A stretch of DNA of 64,000 bases from Streptomyces agglomeratus (lineage in GTDB: Bacteria > Actinomycetota > Actinomycetes > Streptomycetales > Streptomycetaceae): contig NZ_MEHJ01000001.1 of NCBI RefSeq assembly GCF_001746415.1, positions 4,726,501 to 4,790,500 of the forward strand, given 5' to 3'. Positions 54,140 through 63,053 of the stretch are shown here, in pieces. A model generated the notes under the pieces. It saw only the letters and a program-made list of their open reading frames with translations. It did no database searches and was not told the DNA's origin. Within the stretch, counting starts at the first letter, position 1. Each line of letters begins with the position of its first letter. The translations under genes were made by a program, and so were the position numbers.

Positions 54140-55308
54140 GCCCCGTCGCCCCCGACCGGACCCACCGCGGCCGGGGGGAGGCAGCGGGCCGGAGAAGGGC
54201 CCCGGCACGTGCGCCGTGGGCGGTCGCCACGCTGCTGGGCCTCCTCGCCGCCCTCGTCCTGCTCCCCGCCGGCCGGGCGGGAGCGGATGCCGAGGACAGG
54301 ACGCCCGGCGTCACGCTCTCCGAGCGGGAGGCCGGCAAGGGCGGCGCCATCACGGTCAGCGGGAAGGGATGGCGGCCCAGGACCCTGCTCATGATGCTGG
54401 TCTGCGGACAGTCCGCGCCCGGCAGAGGCGTGATCGGCGGTACCAACTCCTGCGCGAACGCCGACGGCCGCGCCGTCACCACCGACGCCGAGGGCGCCTT
54501 CCGGAAGCGGATGCCGGTGTCCGAGCCGCCCCGCCCGTGTCCGTGCGTCGTGCACGTCGCCACGGTCACCGGAAACGAACCGGTGTCCGCCGACGCCGAG
54601 TTCAAGGTCGCCGGCCACCCGGTCGCACCACTGCCGGAGCCCGGCCGGGACGGCAGGCTCGCGGTGCTCGCGGCCGCCCGGCTCGACGGCTCGGGCTCCG
54701 TACTGACGTGGTTCGGCGCACCGGAGGTCCGCAGGCTCGTCGTCACCGTCGGAAATCTCGGCTCCGACCCGGTCAGGGACCCCGTCTTCGAGATCGGCAC
54801 CTCGCACGGCGTCTTCGCGCCCCAGTGGGAGGAACGCCAGTGGCGCGGCACGATCCGGCCCGGCGGGAAGGCCCGGGTGGAGCTGGACGTACAGCTGCCG
54901 GCCGGTGCGCACGGCGACTACCTCGTCTCGCTCAAGTACGGGCAGAAGGTGCTGGCCGAGCAGCCGTGGGGCGTGGGGCGGCCGTGGGGCGTCACGCTCT
55001 TCTGGGTCCTGCTGTGCGTGGTCGTCCCGGCGGCGGTGTTCCGCATCGGCATGGCGGTCGTCGACAGGGTCCGGCCGGTACGCCGGGGCCGCCCCCTCCG
55101 GCCGCGTGGGCCCGGCGGCCGTCACCGCCCGGCGCGCCTTGCGGCCCGTACCTGTACGCCGGGCGAACAGGCGGCGCCGGCCGCGACGCCTCCCTCCGAC
55201 GCCACAGCCCTGCCGTGGTTCACCCCGGACAGCGCGCCGGGTCCGCACACCCCGCTCTCCGCACCGCACCAGTCCGAGAACAGTCCGACGACGAAGGGAA
55301 ATTCGTGA
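54136..55308 (+). CDS. neocarzinostatin-like-domain membrane protein
   Basis: A 390-residue exported protein. Signal peptide (LLGLLAALVLLPAGRAGA), then ITVSGKGWRPRTLLMMLVCG and AEGAFRKRMPVSEPPRPCPCVVHVATVTG, a pattern close to neocarzinostatin apoprotein folds with paired cysteines. A second Ig-like unit (VVTVGNLGSDPVRDPVFEIG) precedes a transmembrane helix (FWVLLCVVVPAAVFRIG) and an 85-residue Arg/Pro-rich cytoplasmic tail. Coupled to both neighbours by ATGA and GTGA overlaps. Function unknown; a scaffold or ligand-binding role at the surface is inferred. Confidence 0.75.
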   Translation: MSPVAPDRTHRGRGEAAGRRRAPARAPWAVATLLGLLAALVLLPAGRAGADAEDRTPGVTLSEREAGKGGAITVSGKGWRPRTLLMMLVCGQSAPGRGVIGGTNSCANADGRAVTTDAEGAFRKRMPVSEPPRPCPCVVHVATVTGNEPVSADAEFKVAGHPVAPLPEPGRDGRLAVLAAARLDGSGSVLTWFGAPEVRRLVVTVGNLGSDPVRDPVFEIGTSHGVFAPQWEERQWRGTIRPGGKARVELDVQLPAGAHGDYLVSLKYGQKVLAEQPWGVGRPWGVTLFWVLLCVVVPAAVFRIGMAVVDRVRPVRRGRPLRPRGPGGRHRPARLAARTCTPGEQAAPAATPPSDATALPWFTPDSAPGPHTPLSAPHQSENSPTTKGNS

Positions 55309-56705
55309 CCACGCAACGGAGGATGAGTGCGGCCGGCGTCGCGCTGATGCTCGGCGGCGCGGGAATCCTGCTCGCGGCGAGTCCCGCGCAAGCAGCCGAA
55401 GTCTCGTACAAGACCGAGTGCGTACCCCCGGCCATCTCCGGCCTGCCGCCCGTACAGGGCACGACGAAGGTGCAGATCACGGCGCCCGCCGAGGCCAAGG
55501 TGGGCGACGAGGTGGAGGTGGTGTGGAAGACGGTCGAGGCCGCTTCCAAGAACCCCGACGTCCTCGACCTGGACAAGGACACGGTCAAGCCGACCGGCAC
55601 GGTCAAGGTGGGCGGCGCGGTGACCGGCGACCTCAGGATGGAGGGGCCCCGGCAGAACCCGCCGATCCCCAAGAACAGCCCGATGGTGCTGCCCGACATG
55701 AAGGGCAAGCTGAAGCTGGAGAAGGCCGGCGAGATCACGCTGACGCCCGACGCGTACACCATCAACGTCAGCAAGCCGTTGTCCACGGACACCAAGTGCA
55801 CGCCAAAGGAGGCGGTCAAGGCCGCCGCGACCATCAAGGTCACGGACGGCGCTGGCGGCACGTCGGGCGGTACGACGTCCGGTGGTACGACGTCGGGCGG
55901 CACGACGTCCGGCGGCACCACGACGGGTGGTACGACGTCCGGCGGCACCACGACGGGTGGTACGACCTCCGGCGGCACCACGTCCGGCGGTTCGGCCTCC
56001 GGTGGCGGCGGCGGGCAGTCCGACTTCCCCGGCAAGGAGGTGACCGTCGCCTTCGCCTGCAAGTCGCCGGGCCCGGCGGCCATCAACTCCAAGGTCACGG
56101 TCAACGCCAAGAAGAACGGCGGCGGCTACGACCTGGTCGTCAGGACGGCCAAGGGCGTCATGGACAGCCCGGCCGCCCTCCCGGCGGGCGCGCTCAAGCC
56201 CACGATGGACATCCTGCTGGGCGGAGCCGACAAGGGCGTCGTCCCGGTGACAGGGCCTCCCAACAAGGATCCGCTCGAACAGGGCAAGCCGGTGGACCTG
56301 CCCGACATGGCCGGTACGTACAAGCCGGGCGCCGGCGGCAAGACCACACTCAGCCCCGGCACGCTCACCATCGACGTGACCCTGGGCGGGCAGAAGATCA
56401 CCATCCCCTGCACCGTCAAGGGCAAGGCGGAGGTCTCCCTGGAGCTCGACACCGTCGCCCAGCCGGGCGGCGCGTCCGGCGGCGGTTCGGCGTCCGGCGG
56501 TTCGGCGGGCGGCGCGGCGGGCGGCTCCGCGTCCGGCGGTGGTGCGTCCGGCGGCGGAGGCGGCACCGACTCCGGTGGCGGCCTCGCCGACACGGGTGCC
56601 GGCGACAACGGCGGCCTGCGCGCACTGGGCCTGGTCGCCGGCACGGTGATCCTGCTCGGCGGCGCGGTGTTCACGTTCACCCCGTGGCGCCGGCTGAGGC
56701 GCTGA
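55305..56705 (+). CDS. surface protein with two copies of the operon beta-domain and LADTG tail
   Basis: A 466-residue exported protein. After the signal peptide come two related beta-domains (about 32-180, starting VSYKTECVPPAISG; and about 232-390, starting VTVAFACKSPG) joined by a GGTTS repeat linker. The second keeps LGGADKGVVPVTGPPN and DMAGTYKPGAGGKTTL, clearly homologous to the domain in the first gene. A Gly/Ser linker then leads to LADTG (427-431), a hydrophobic helix and RRLRR, the form preferred by class E sortases. The GTG at 55305 overlaps the upstream stop as GTGA. Likely wall-anchored. Confidence 0.82.
   Translation: MTTQRRMSAAGVALMLGGAGILLAASPAQAAEVSYKTECVPPAISGLPPVQGTTKVQITAPAEAKVGDEVEVVWKTVEAASKNPDVLDLDKDTVKPTGTVKVGGAVTGDLRMEGPRQNPPIPKNSPMVLPDMKGKLKLEKAGEITLTPDAYTINVSKPLSTDTKCTPKEAVKAAATIKVTDGAGGTSGGTTSGGTTSGGTTSGGTTTGGTTSGGTTTGGTTSGGTTSGGSASGGGGGQSDFPGKEVTVAFACKSPGPAAINSKVTVNAKKNGGGYDLVVRTAKGVMDSPAALPAGALKPTMDILLGGADKGVVPVTGPPNKDPLEQGKPVDLPDMAGTYKPGAGGKTTLSPGTLTIDVTLGGQKITIPCTVKGKAEVSLELDTVAQPGGASGGGSASGGSAGGAAGGSASGGGASGGGGGTDSGGGLADTGAGDNGGLRALGLVAGTVILLGGAVFTFTPWRRLRR
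55856..56005 (+). repeat. 15-bp coding tandem repeat (GGTTS units)
   Basis: GGCGGYACSACGTCC-like 15-mers repeat eight to nine times and encode Gly-Gly-Thr-Thr-Ser/Thr, the linker between the two beta-domains. Confidence 0.85.
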
Positions 56706-56722
56706 CCTGCGGCGTACGACGG

Positions 56723-56762
56723 CGAAGGGCCGCCGCACCGAATCCGGTGCGGCGGCCCTTCG
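56723..56762. terminator. bidirectional terminator
   Basis: An 18-bp perfect stem, CGAAGGGCCGCCGCACCG (56723-56740) against 56745-56762 with a 4-base loop, between the surface operon and the convergent peptide transporter. Confidence 0.88.
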
Positions 56763-56779
56763 TGCGCGTGGCGTACGGG

Positions 56780-58279
56780 TCAGTGCACGCCGCCCATGAG
56801 CGGCTGCACCTTCCTGCGGTACATGAAGATCGCGAACCCGCCGAGCATCGCGATGGCGCCCTGGCTGGCGAACCACCACTCGGTGTCGGTCGGCGCTCCG
56901 ACCAGCTGGAGCAGGGCGATCACCGAGGACCCGGCGGTCACCGCGAGGAACCAGACACCCATCATCTGGGACGCGTACTTGGCCGGGGCCAGCTTCGTCG
57001 TCAGCGACAGGCCGACCGGGGAGAGGGTGAGCTCACCGACGGTCTGGATCAGGTAGACCGCGCACAGCCACAGCGGGGTGACCTTGACGCCGCTCGCGGA
57101 CGCCGTCTGCGCCAGCATCATCACGAAGAACGAGGCGCCGATCATCACCAGGCCGAAGGCGAACTTGCTGAGCGTGCTCGGCTCCTTGGAGCGGCGGGAG
57201 AGCGCCACCCACAGCCAGGCGAAGACCGGGGCGAGTGCCATCACGTACAGCGGGTTCAGCGACTGGAACCAGCTCTCCGGGAAGGCGAAGCCGAGCATCG
57301 AGCTGGCGGTGTTGTCCTTGGCGAACAGGGTCAGCGTCGAGCCGGTCTGGTCGTAGATGCCCCAGAAGGCGGCGGCGGCCACGAAGAACCAGACGTACGC
57401 GGACACGCGGGAGCGCTCGACCGCGGTCAGGTCGGGGTCGCGCTTGATGCGGATGATGTAGTACGCGGGCAGGACCAGACCCAGGACGGTCAGCGGCCAC
57501 AGGACCCAGTCGATGGTGAACTGGCCGCTGAGACCGACCAGGGTGTACGCGACGCCCGCGACGGCCAGCCAGATCAGGGCCTTGCGGATGACACCGGCGC
57601 GGTCCGCGTCCGACAGCGGGGCCGGTACGTGGCTGGACTCCGGCGCGAGGTTGCGGAAGCCGAGGAAGTAGAAGGCGAGGCCGATGGCCATGCCGACGCC
57701 GGCCATGGCGAAGCCGTAGTGCCAGTTCACCTTCTGGCCGACCCAGCCGATGGTCAGCGGGGCGACGAAGGCACCGAGATTGATGCCCATGTAGAAGATC
57801 GTGAAGCCACCGTCACGGCGCGGGTCGTTCTTGTCCCGGTACAGGTGGCCGACCATCGTCGAGATGTTGGCCTTCAGCAGACCGGAACCGGCGGCGATGA
57901 ACGCCAGGCCGATGAAGAAGGACACCACGGTCGGCAGGGCGAGCAGGAAGTGGCCGATCATGATGATCGTGCCGGAGACCGCCACGGTCTTGCGGGCACC
58001 CCACACGCGGTCGCCGAACCAGCCGCCCGGCAGGGCGAGCAGGTAGACCATCGCGTTGTACACCGAGTAGATGGCGATGGCGGTGCCCGCGTCGAAGCCG
58101 AGACCGCCGTCGGCGACCGCGGCCGACAGGTAGAGCACGAGCAGGGCGCGCATGCCGTAATAGCTGTAGCGCTCCCACATCTCGGTCATGAACAGGTTGG
58201 CCAAGCCGCGGGGGTGGCCGAGGAAGGTCTTCTCGACGCCAGGAGTGCTGGCGGAGTCCTTCGTCAGGCTGGACGCCAT
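56780..58279 (-). CDS. POT-family peptide:H+ symporter
   Basis: A 499-residue proton-coupled oligopeptide transporter with about 14 helices. The POT signature region is WERYSYYGMRALLVLYLS with the E-x-x-E-R-like FMTEMWERYSYYG, FYMGINLGAFVAP is the second signature, and QTVGELTLSPVGLSLTTKLAP the C-terminal fingerprint. It imports di- and tripeptides. The ATG at 58279 follows AAGGATC. Paired inverted repeats lie in the 420-bp gap upstream, which otherwise has no coding content. Confidence 0.9.
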   Translation of the reverse strand: MASSLTKDSASTPGVEKTFLGHPRGLANLFMTEMWERYSYYGMRALLVLYLSAAVADGGLGFDAGTAIAIYSVYNAMVYLLALPGGWFGDRVWGARKTVAVSGTIIMIGHFLLALPTVVSFFIGLAFIAAGSGLLKANISTMVGHLYRDKNDPRRDGGFTIFYMGINLGAFVAPLTIGWVGQKVNWHYGFAMAGVGMAIGLAFYFLGFRNLAPESSHVPAPLSDADRAGVIRKALIWLAVAGVAYTLVGLSGQFTIDWVLWPLTVLGLVLPAYYIIRIKRDPDLTAVERSRVSAYVWFFVAAAAFWGIYDQTGSTLTLFAKDNTASSMLGFAFPESWFQSLNPLYVMALAPVFAWLWVALSRRSKEPSTLSKFAFGLVMIGASFFVMMLAQTASASGVKVTPLWLCAVYLIQTVGELTLSPVGLSLTTKLAPAKYASQMMGVWFLAVTAGSSVIALLQLVGAPTDTEWWFASQGAIAMLGGFAIFMYRRKVQPLMGGVH

Positions 58280-58466
58280 GGTCGATCCTTGCTTGCTCGG
58301 GACGCGTCCGCCTCGTGAGCGGTACGCGCCCGGTGGGGGGCGGCCGGCACCGGCGCGGAACACTCCGCACCGGGATCCACACCCTCCGCGCGTACCGCGC
58401 GGAGGACCCGGCCCATAGGTCGTTCCCTGTCCGGGCCGGCGGTGCCAACCCCGCACAGAAAAGAGA

Positions 58467-58538
58467 CCTTTGGCGTGTTGACAGGCCAAAGGACTCTGTG
58501 TCGTGCTAAAGCAGTCTCGCCACCATACGACACGAGAC
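58467..58538. promoter_or_regulatory. cluster of inverted repeats upstream of the POT transporter
   Basis: CCTTTGGC (58467-58474) / GCCAAAGG (58485-58492) encloses TTGACA (58478-58483). GTGTCGT (58498-58504) / ACGACAC (58526-58532) and GTCTCG / CGAGAC (58514-58519, 58533-58538) follow. The cluster is about 190 bp from the transporter and 160 bp from the response-regulator gene. Confidence 0.45.
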
Positions 58539-58688
58539 CGCCCCATATGGAAGGACTTGAGAGATGGATCACAGGTTGCGCCGGAACCAACAGGCGTAAT
58601 TCGAAGGTCGATACCAGGATCGCATCCCAGAGCCGCAGGGCGGAACGATCACTCGCCGACCGGCCACGGCCTGTCGTACTCGCGGACT

Positions 58689-58694
58689 ACCATC
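58689..58694 (+). promoter_or_regulatory. -10-like element of a possibly leaderless response-regulator transcript
   Basis: TACCAT ends 5 bases before the ATG at 58700, and no Shine-Dalgarno sequence is present. This is the spacing expected if transcription starts at the ATG. Confidence 0.4.
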
Positions 58695-58699
58695 ACTCC

Positions 58700-59377
58700 A
58701 TGACCCGTGTACTGCTCGCCGAGGACGACGCATCCATCTCGGAGCCGCTGGCCCGCGCCCTGCGGCGGGAGGGGTACGAGGTCGAGGTGCGCGAGGACGG
58801 CCCGTCCGCGCTCGACGCCGGCCTCCAGGGCGGCGTCGACCTGGTCGTGCTCGACCTGGGCCTGCCCGGCATGGACGGCCTGGAGGTCGCCCGCCGGCTG
58901 CGCGCCGAGGGCCACGCCATCCCGATCCTGGTGCTGACGGCCCGCGCCGACGAGGTGGACACCGTGGTCGGTCTCGACGCCGGCGCCGACGACTACGTCA
59001 CCAAGCCGTTCCGCCTCGCCGAGCTGCTCGCCCGCGTACGGGCCCTCCTGCGGCGCGGCGCCAGCGAGCCCGCCCCCGCGCCCGCCACCCACGGCGTACG
59101 GATCGACGTCGAGTCGCACCGCGCGTGGATGGGCGAGGAGGAACTCCAGCTCACGGCGAAGGAGTTCGACCTGCTGCGGGTCCTCGTCCGGGATGCCGGC
59201 CGGGTCGTCACCCGCGACCAGCTCATGCGCGAGGTCTGGGACACCACCTGGTGGTCGTCGACCAAGACGCTCGACATGCACATCTCCTGGCTCCGCAAGA
59301 AGCTGGGCGACGACGCCGCCAATCCGCGCTACATCGCCACCGTGCGGGGCGTCGGCTTCCGCTTCGAGAAGAGCTGA
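58700..59377 (+). CDS. OmpR-family response regulator
   Basis: A 225-residue regulator. The receiver has acidic residues D9 and D10, phospho-acceptor D52 in VVLDLGLPGMDG, and K102 in DDYVTKPF. The winged-helix DNA-binding domain contains TAKEFDLLRVLVRDAGRVV and HISWLRKKLGDD with the final RYIATVRGVGFRFE. It pairs with the histidine kinase that starts 15 bp after its stop. The targets are unknown. Earlier in-frame starts are not used because the family N-terminus begins here. Confidence 0.93.
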   Translation: MTRVLLAEDDASISEPLARALRREGYEVEVREDGPSALDAGLQGGVDLVVLDLGLPGMDGLEVARRLRAEGHAIPILVLTARADEVDTVVGLDAGADDYVTKPFRLAELLARVRALLRRGASEPAPAPATHGVRIDVESHRAWMGEEELQLTAKEFDLLRVLVRDAGRVVTRDQLMREVWDTTWWSSTKTLDMHISWLRKKLGDDAANPRYIATVRGVGFRFEKS

Positions 59378-59392
59378 CGTACACACACAGCC

Positions 59393-60664
59393 ATGCGCCG
59401 CCGCCTGATCAACTCCACGCTCGCCGTGGTGCTCGTCGTCATCGCCGTCTTCGGCGTCTCCCTCGTCATCGTCGAGACGCGCACCATCAGCAACAGCGCC
59501 CAGGAGAGCGTCGAATCCGAGGCGCTGCGCCTGATCAGCGTCGTGGAGAGCCGCATCCTCGGCGACGAGGGCGTCAATCCCGGTGTGCTGGGCGACCAGA
59601 TCCACCCGGAGCGGTACGCCCGCATCGAGATCCCGGGCCGCGCCCCCATCGAGATCGGCGAACGCCCCCGGGGCAGCGTCATCACGGGCGTCGAGCGGGG
59701 TGACTCCGGCGAGGTCGTCACCGTCCAGGAGTCCCGCTCCACCGTCACCGACGAAGTCGGCCGTACGCTCATGATCATCGGAGCGGTGGCGCTGCTCGCC
59801 GTCATCGCCGCCGTCCTGCTCGCCGTACGCCAGGCGAACCGGCTCGCCTCCCCGCTCACGGACCTCGCCGAGACCGCCGAGCGGCTCGGCTCGGGCGACC
59901 AGCGGCCCCGCCACAAGCGGTACGGCGTGCCGGAGCTCGACCGGGTCGCCGACGTGCTCGACTCCAGCGCCGAGCGCATCGGCCGGATGCTCACCGCCGA
60001 GCGCAGGCTCGCCGCCGACGCCTCCCACCAGCTCCGTACGCCGCTGACCGCCCTGTCCATGCGGCTGGAGGAGATCACCCTCACCGAGGACCTGGACACC
60101 GTGAAGGAGGAGGCGACGATCGCGCTGACGCAGGTCGAGCGGCTCACCGACGTCGTACAGCGCCTGCTCACCAATTCCCGCGACCCGCGCACGGGCTCCG
60201 CCGTCGTCTTCGACCTCGACGAGGTCGTCAAGCAGCAGATCGAGGAATGGCGCCCGGCCTACCGCAGCGCGGGCCGCGCCATCGTCCACTCGGGCAAGCA
60301 CGGCATGCGGGCCGTCGGCACGCCGGGCGCGGTCGCCCAGGTGCTGGCCGCGCTGATCGAGAACTCCCTCATGCACGGTGGCGGTACGGTCGCCCTGCGT
60401 ACCCGCGTCACCGGCAACCAGGCCGTCATCGAGGTGACCGACGAGGGCCCCGGCGTACCGGCGGAGCTCGGCGCGCGGATCTTCGAGCGGAGCATCAGCG
60501 GCCGCAACTCCACCGGCATCGGACTTGCCGTCGCGCGCGACCTCGCGGAGGCGGACGGCGGGCGCCTGGAAATGCTCCAGCAGCAGCCGCCGGTGTTCGC
60601 GCTGTTCCTGAGCCGGGTGACGCGCCCCAGGGAGGAAGAGCCGGCCGAGCCCACGGTCAGGTGA
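59393..60664 (+). CDS. sensor histidine kinase
   Basis: A 423-residue membrane kinase. TM1 about 7-27, an extracytoplasmic loop of about 95 residues, TM2 about 126-146, HAMP-like linker, H-box ADASHQLRTPLTAL with His212, N-box around AALIENSLMHGG, G1 VTDEGPGVP and G2 STGIGLAVARDLA. It senses an unknown envelope signal and phosphorylates the adjacent regulator. An ATG at 59393 fits the operon spacing. It converges on the GtrA gene with 27 bp between stops. Confidence 0.93.
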   Translation: MRRRLINSTLAVVLVVIAVFGVSLVIVETRTISNSAQESVESEALRLISVVESRILGDEGVNPGVLGDQIHPERYARIEIPGRAPIEIGERPRGSVITGVERGDSGEVVTVQESRSTVTDEVGRTLMIIGAVALLAVIAAVLLAVRQANRLASPLTDLAETAERLGSGDQRPRHKRYGVPELDRVADVLDSSAERIGRMLTAERRLAADASHQLRTPLTALSMRLEEITLTEDLDTVKEEATIALTQVERLTDVVQRLLTNSRDPRTGSAVVFDLDEVVKQQIEEWRPAYRSAGRAIVHSGKHGMRAVGTPGAVAQVLAALIENSLMHGGGTVALRTRVTGNQAVIEVTDEGPGVPAELGARIFERSISGRNSTGIGLAVARDLAEADGGRLEMLQQQPPVFALFLSRVTRPREEEPAEPTVR

Positions 60665-60691
60665 GGCGCCCGGCGCGGGGCACGCGGTCCG

Positions 60692-61216
60692 TCAGGTGAC
60701 GCGGTCGCCCCGGGCGCCCTGGACGACCCGCGGGTCGTCCAGGAACGGCGCGGCCGCCTCCTCGGCCTCGCGCGGCAGCGGCAGCTTCTGGAACACCCAC
60801 GTGCGGTACGACCAGAACCGGAACACCGTCGCGATGCCGATGCCGAGGAACTTGAAGGCGTTGGACTGGAGCGGGCTGTCCCAGCCGAAGCCGGACGTCG
60901 CCACGTACAGCACACCGCTCTGGATGACCAGTCCGAACGCGCTGAACAGCAGGAACAGCGTCAGCTCCCGGCTCCTGCGGTTCTTGTCGCGCTCGCGGTA
61001 CGTGAAGTAGCGGAACCCCAGGTAGTTGAAACCGATCGCGACGACCGTGGCGATGATGCCGCCGGGGACCACGGGCACGTCCATGAAGTGGCACAGCAGG
61101 TTGAAGACCCCGAGGTCCACCAGGAGCCCCACGCCGCCGACGGCCCCGAACTTCGCGAACTCGCGCGCCAGCCGCTCCAGACGCCTGCGCATGGGGCCGC
61201 CGTCCCGTCCACTCAT
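60692..61216 (-). CDS. GtrA-family membrane protein
   Basis: A 174-residue protein with four helices: FGAVGGVGLLVDLGVFNLL, VPVVPGGIIATVVAIGFNYL, LFLLFSAFGLVIQSGVLYV and FLGIGIATVFRFWSYRTWVF. NYLGFRYFTYRERDKNRRSRE is the GtrA middle pattern (shown in part: NYLGFRYFTYRERD). It may flip polyprenyl-linked sugars. No glycosyltransferase is adjacent here, unlike at 4-5.4 kb. It diverges from purK. Confidence 0.87.
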   Translation of the reverse strand: MSGRDGGPMRRRLERLAREFAKFGAVGGVGLLVDLGVFNLLCHFMDVPVVPGGIIATVVAIGFNYLGFRYFTYRERDKNRRSRELTLFLLFSAFGLVIQSGVLYVATSGFGWDSPLQSNAFKFLGIGIATVFRFWSYRTWVFQKLPLPREAEEAAAPFLDDPRVVQGARGDRVT

Positions 61217-61377
61217 GGTGTTCGCCAGCCCCGTTCCGGTCGGTGTCGTCGACGTTCGGTCATGTCGTCAACCCAGCCATGCTAACCAGCGGCCTCCACG
61301 GATGCTTGTGGGCGCCATCGAGGAGTGGCGGCGACGGCGCGGACAGGGCGCCGCGGGCCTGCGGATACCCTGGAGGA

Positions 61378-62513
61378 GTGACGTTCCCCGTAGTCGGCAT
61401 GGTCGGTGGCGGTCAGCTCGCCCGTATGACCCACGAGGCGGGCATCCCCCTCGGCATCAGATTCAAGCTCCTCAGTGACACCCCCCAGGACTCGGCGGCC
61501 CAGGTCGTCAGCGACGTCGTCATCGGCGACTACCGCGATCTGGACACCCTGCGCGCCTTCGCGCGCGGCTGCGACGTGATCACCTTCGATCACGAGCACG
61601 TCCCGACCGAGCACCTGCGGGCCCTGGAAGCGGACGGCATCCCCGTCCGGCCGGGGCCCGACGCACTGGTGCACGCCCAGGACAAGGGCGTGATGCGAGC
61701 GAAGCTCACGGACATCGGAGCGCCTTGCCCGCGCCACCGCATCGTGAGCGACCCGGCGGACGCGGCAGCGTTCGCCGCCGAGACCGGCGGCTTCCCGGTG
61801 ATCCTCAAGACCGTGCGCGGCGGATACGACGGCAAAGGCGTCTGGTTCGTACGCGACGAGAAGGGCGCCGAGGAGCCCTTCAAGGCCGGCGTCCCGGTCC
61901 TCGCGGAGGAGAAGGTCGACTTCGTACGGGAACTGGCGGCGAACATCGTCCGCTCCCCGCACGGCCAGGCCGTCGCCTACCCCGTCGTCGAGTCGCGGCA
62001 GGTCGACGGCGTCTGCGACACCGTGATCGCCCCGGCTCCCGGCCTCTCCGAGGAGCTCGGCGGCCAGGCCCAGGCGCTGGCGCTGCGCATAGCGAAGGAG
62101 CTCGGGGTCGTCGGCCACCTCGCCGTCGAACTCTTCGAGACGACGGACGGCCGAATCCTGGTCAACGAGCTGGCGATGCGCCCGCACAACTCCGGCCACT
62201 GGACGCAGGACGGCGCGATCACGTCGCAGTTCGCGAACCACGTCCGCGCGGTCCTGGACCTGCCGCTCGGCGACCCGCGCCCGCGCGCGCAGTGGACGGT
62301 CATGGCGAACGTCCTCGGCGGCGACTATCCCGACATGTACCAGGCGTACCTGCACTGCATGGCGCGCGACCCGCAGCTCAAGATCCACATGTACGGCAAG
62401 GACGTGAAGCCCGGCCGCAAGGTCGGCCACGTCAACACCTATGGCGACGACCTCGACGACGCGCTGGAGCGCGCCCGTCACGCCGCCGGCTACCTGCGAG
62501 GAACGATCACCGA

Positions 62514-62517
<4 letters not shown>
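61378..62517 (+). CDS. purK: 5-(carboxyamino)imidazole ribonucleotide synthase
   Basis: A 379-residue ATP-grasp enzyme of purine synthesis that carboxylates AIR with bicarbonate and [16 protein letters not shown] is the N-terminal fingerprint, [16 protein letters not shown] and [14 protein letters not shown] are the substrate and ATP-grasp loops, and [15 protein letters not shown] the metal-binding end. The GTG at 61378 is directly preceded by GGAGGA, too close to act as a normal ribosome site, so the message may be leaderless. Its stop overlaps purE as ATGA. Confidence 0.95.

Positions 62518-63049
<532 letters not shown>

Positions 63050-63053
<4 letters not shown>

Noticed and set aside
54905..58318. 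1137-codon plus-strand ORF overlapping the surface operon and POT gene
   Set aside because: Low-complexity His/Arg/Gln-rich translation, no start site, crosses two true genes and a terminator.
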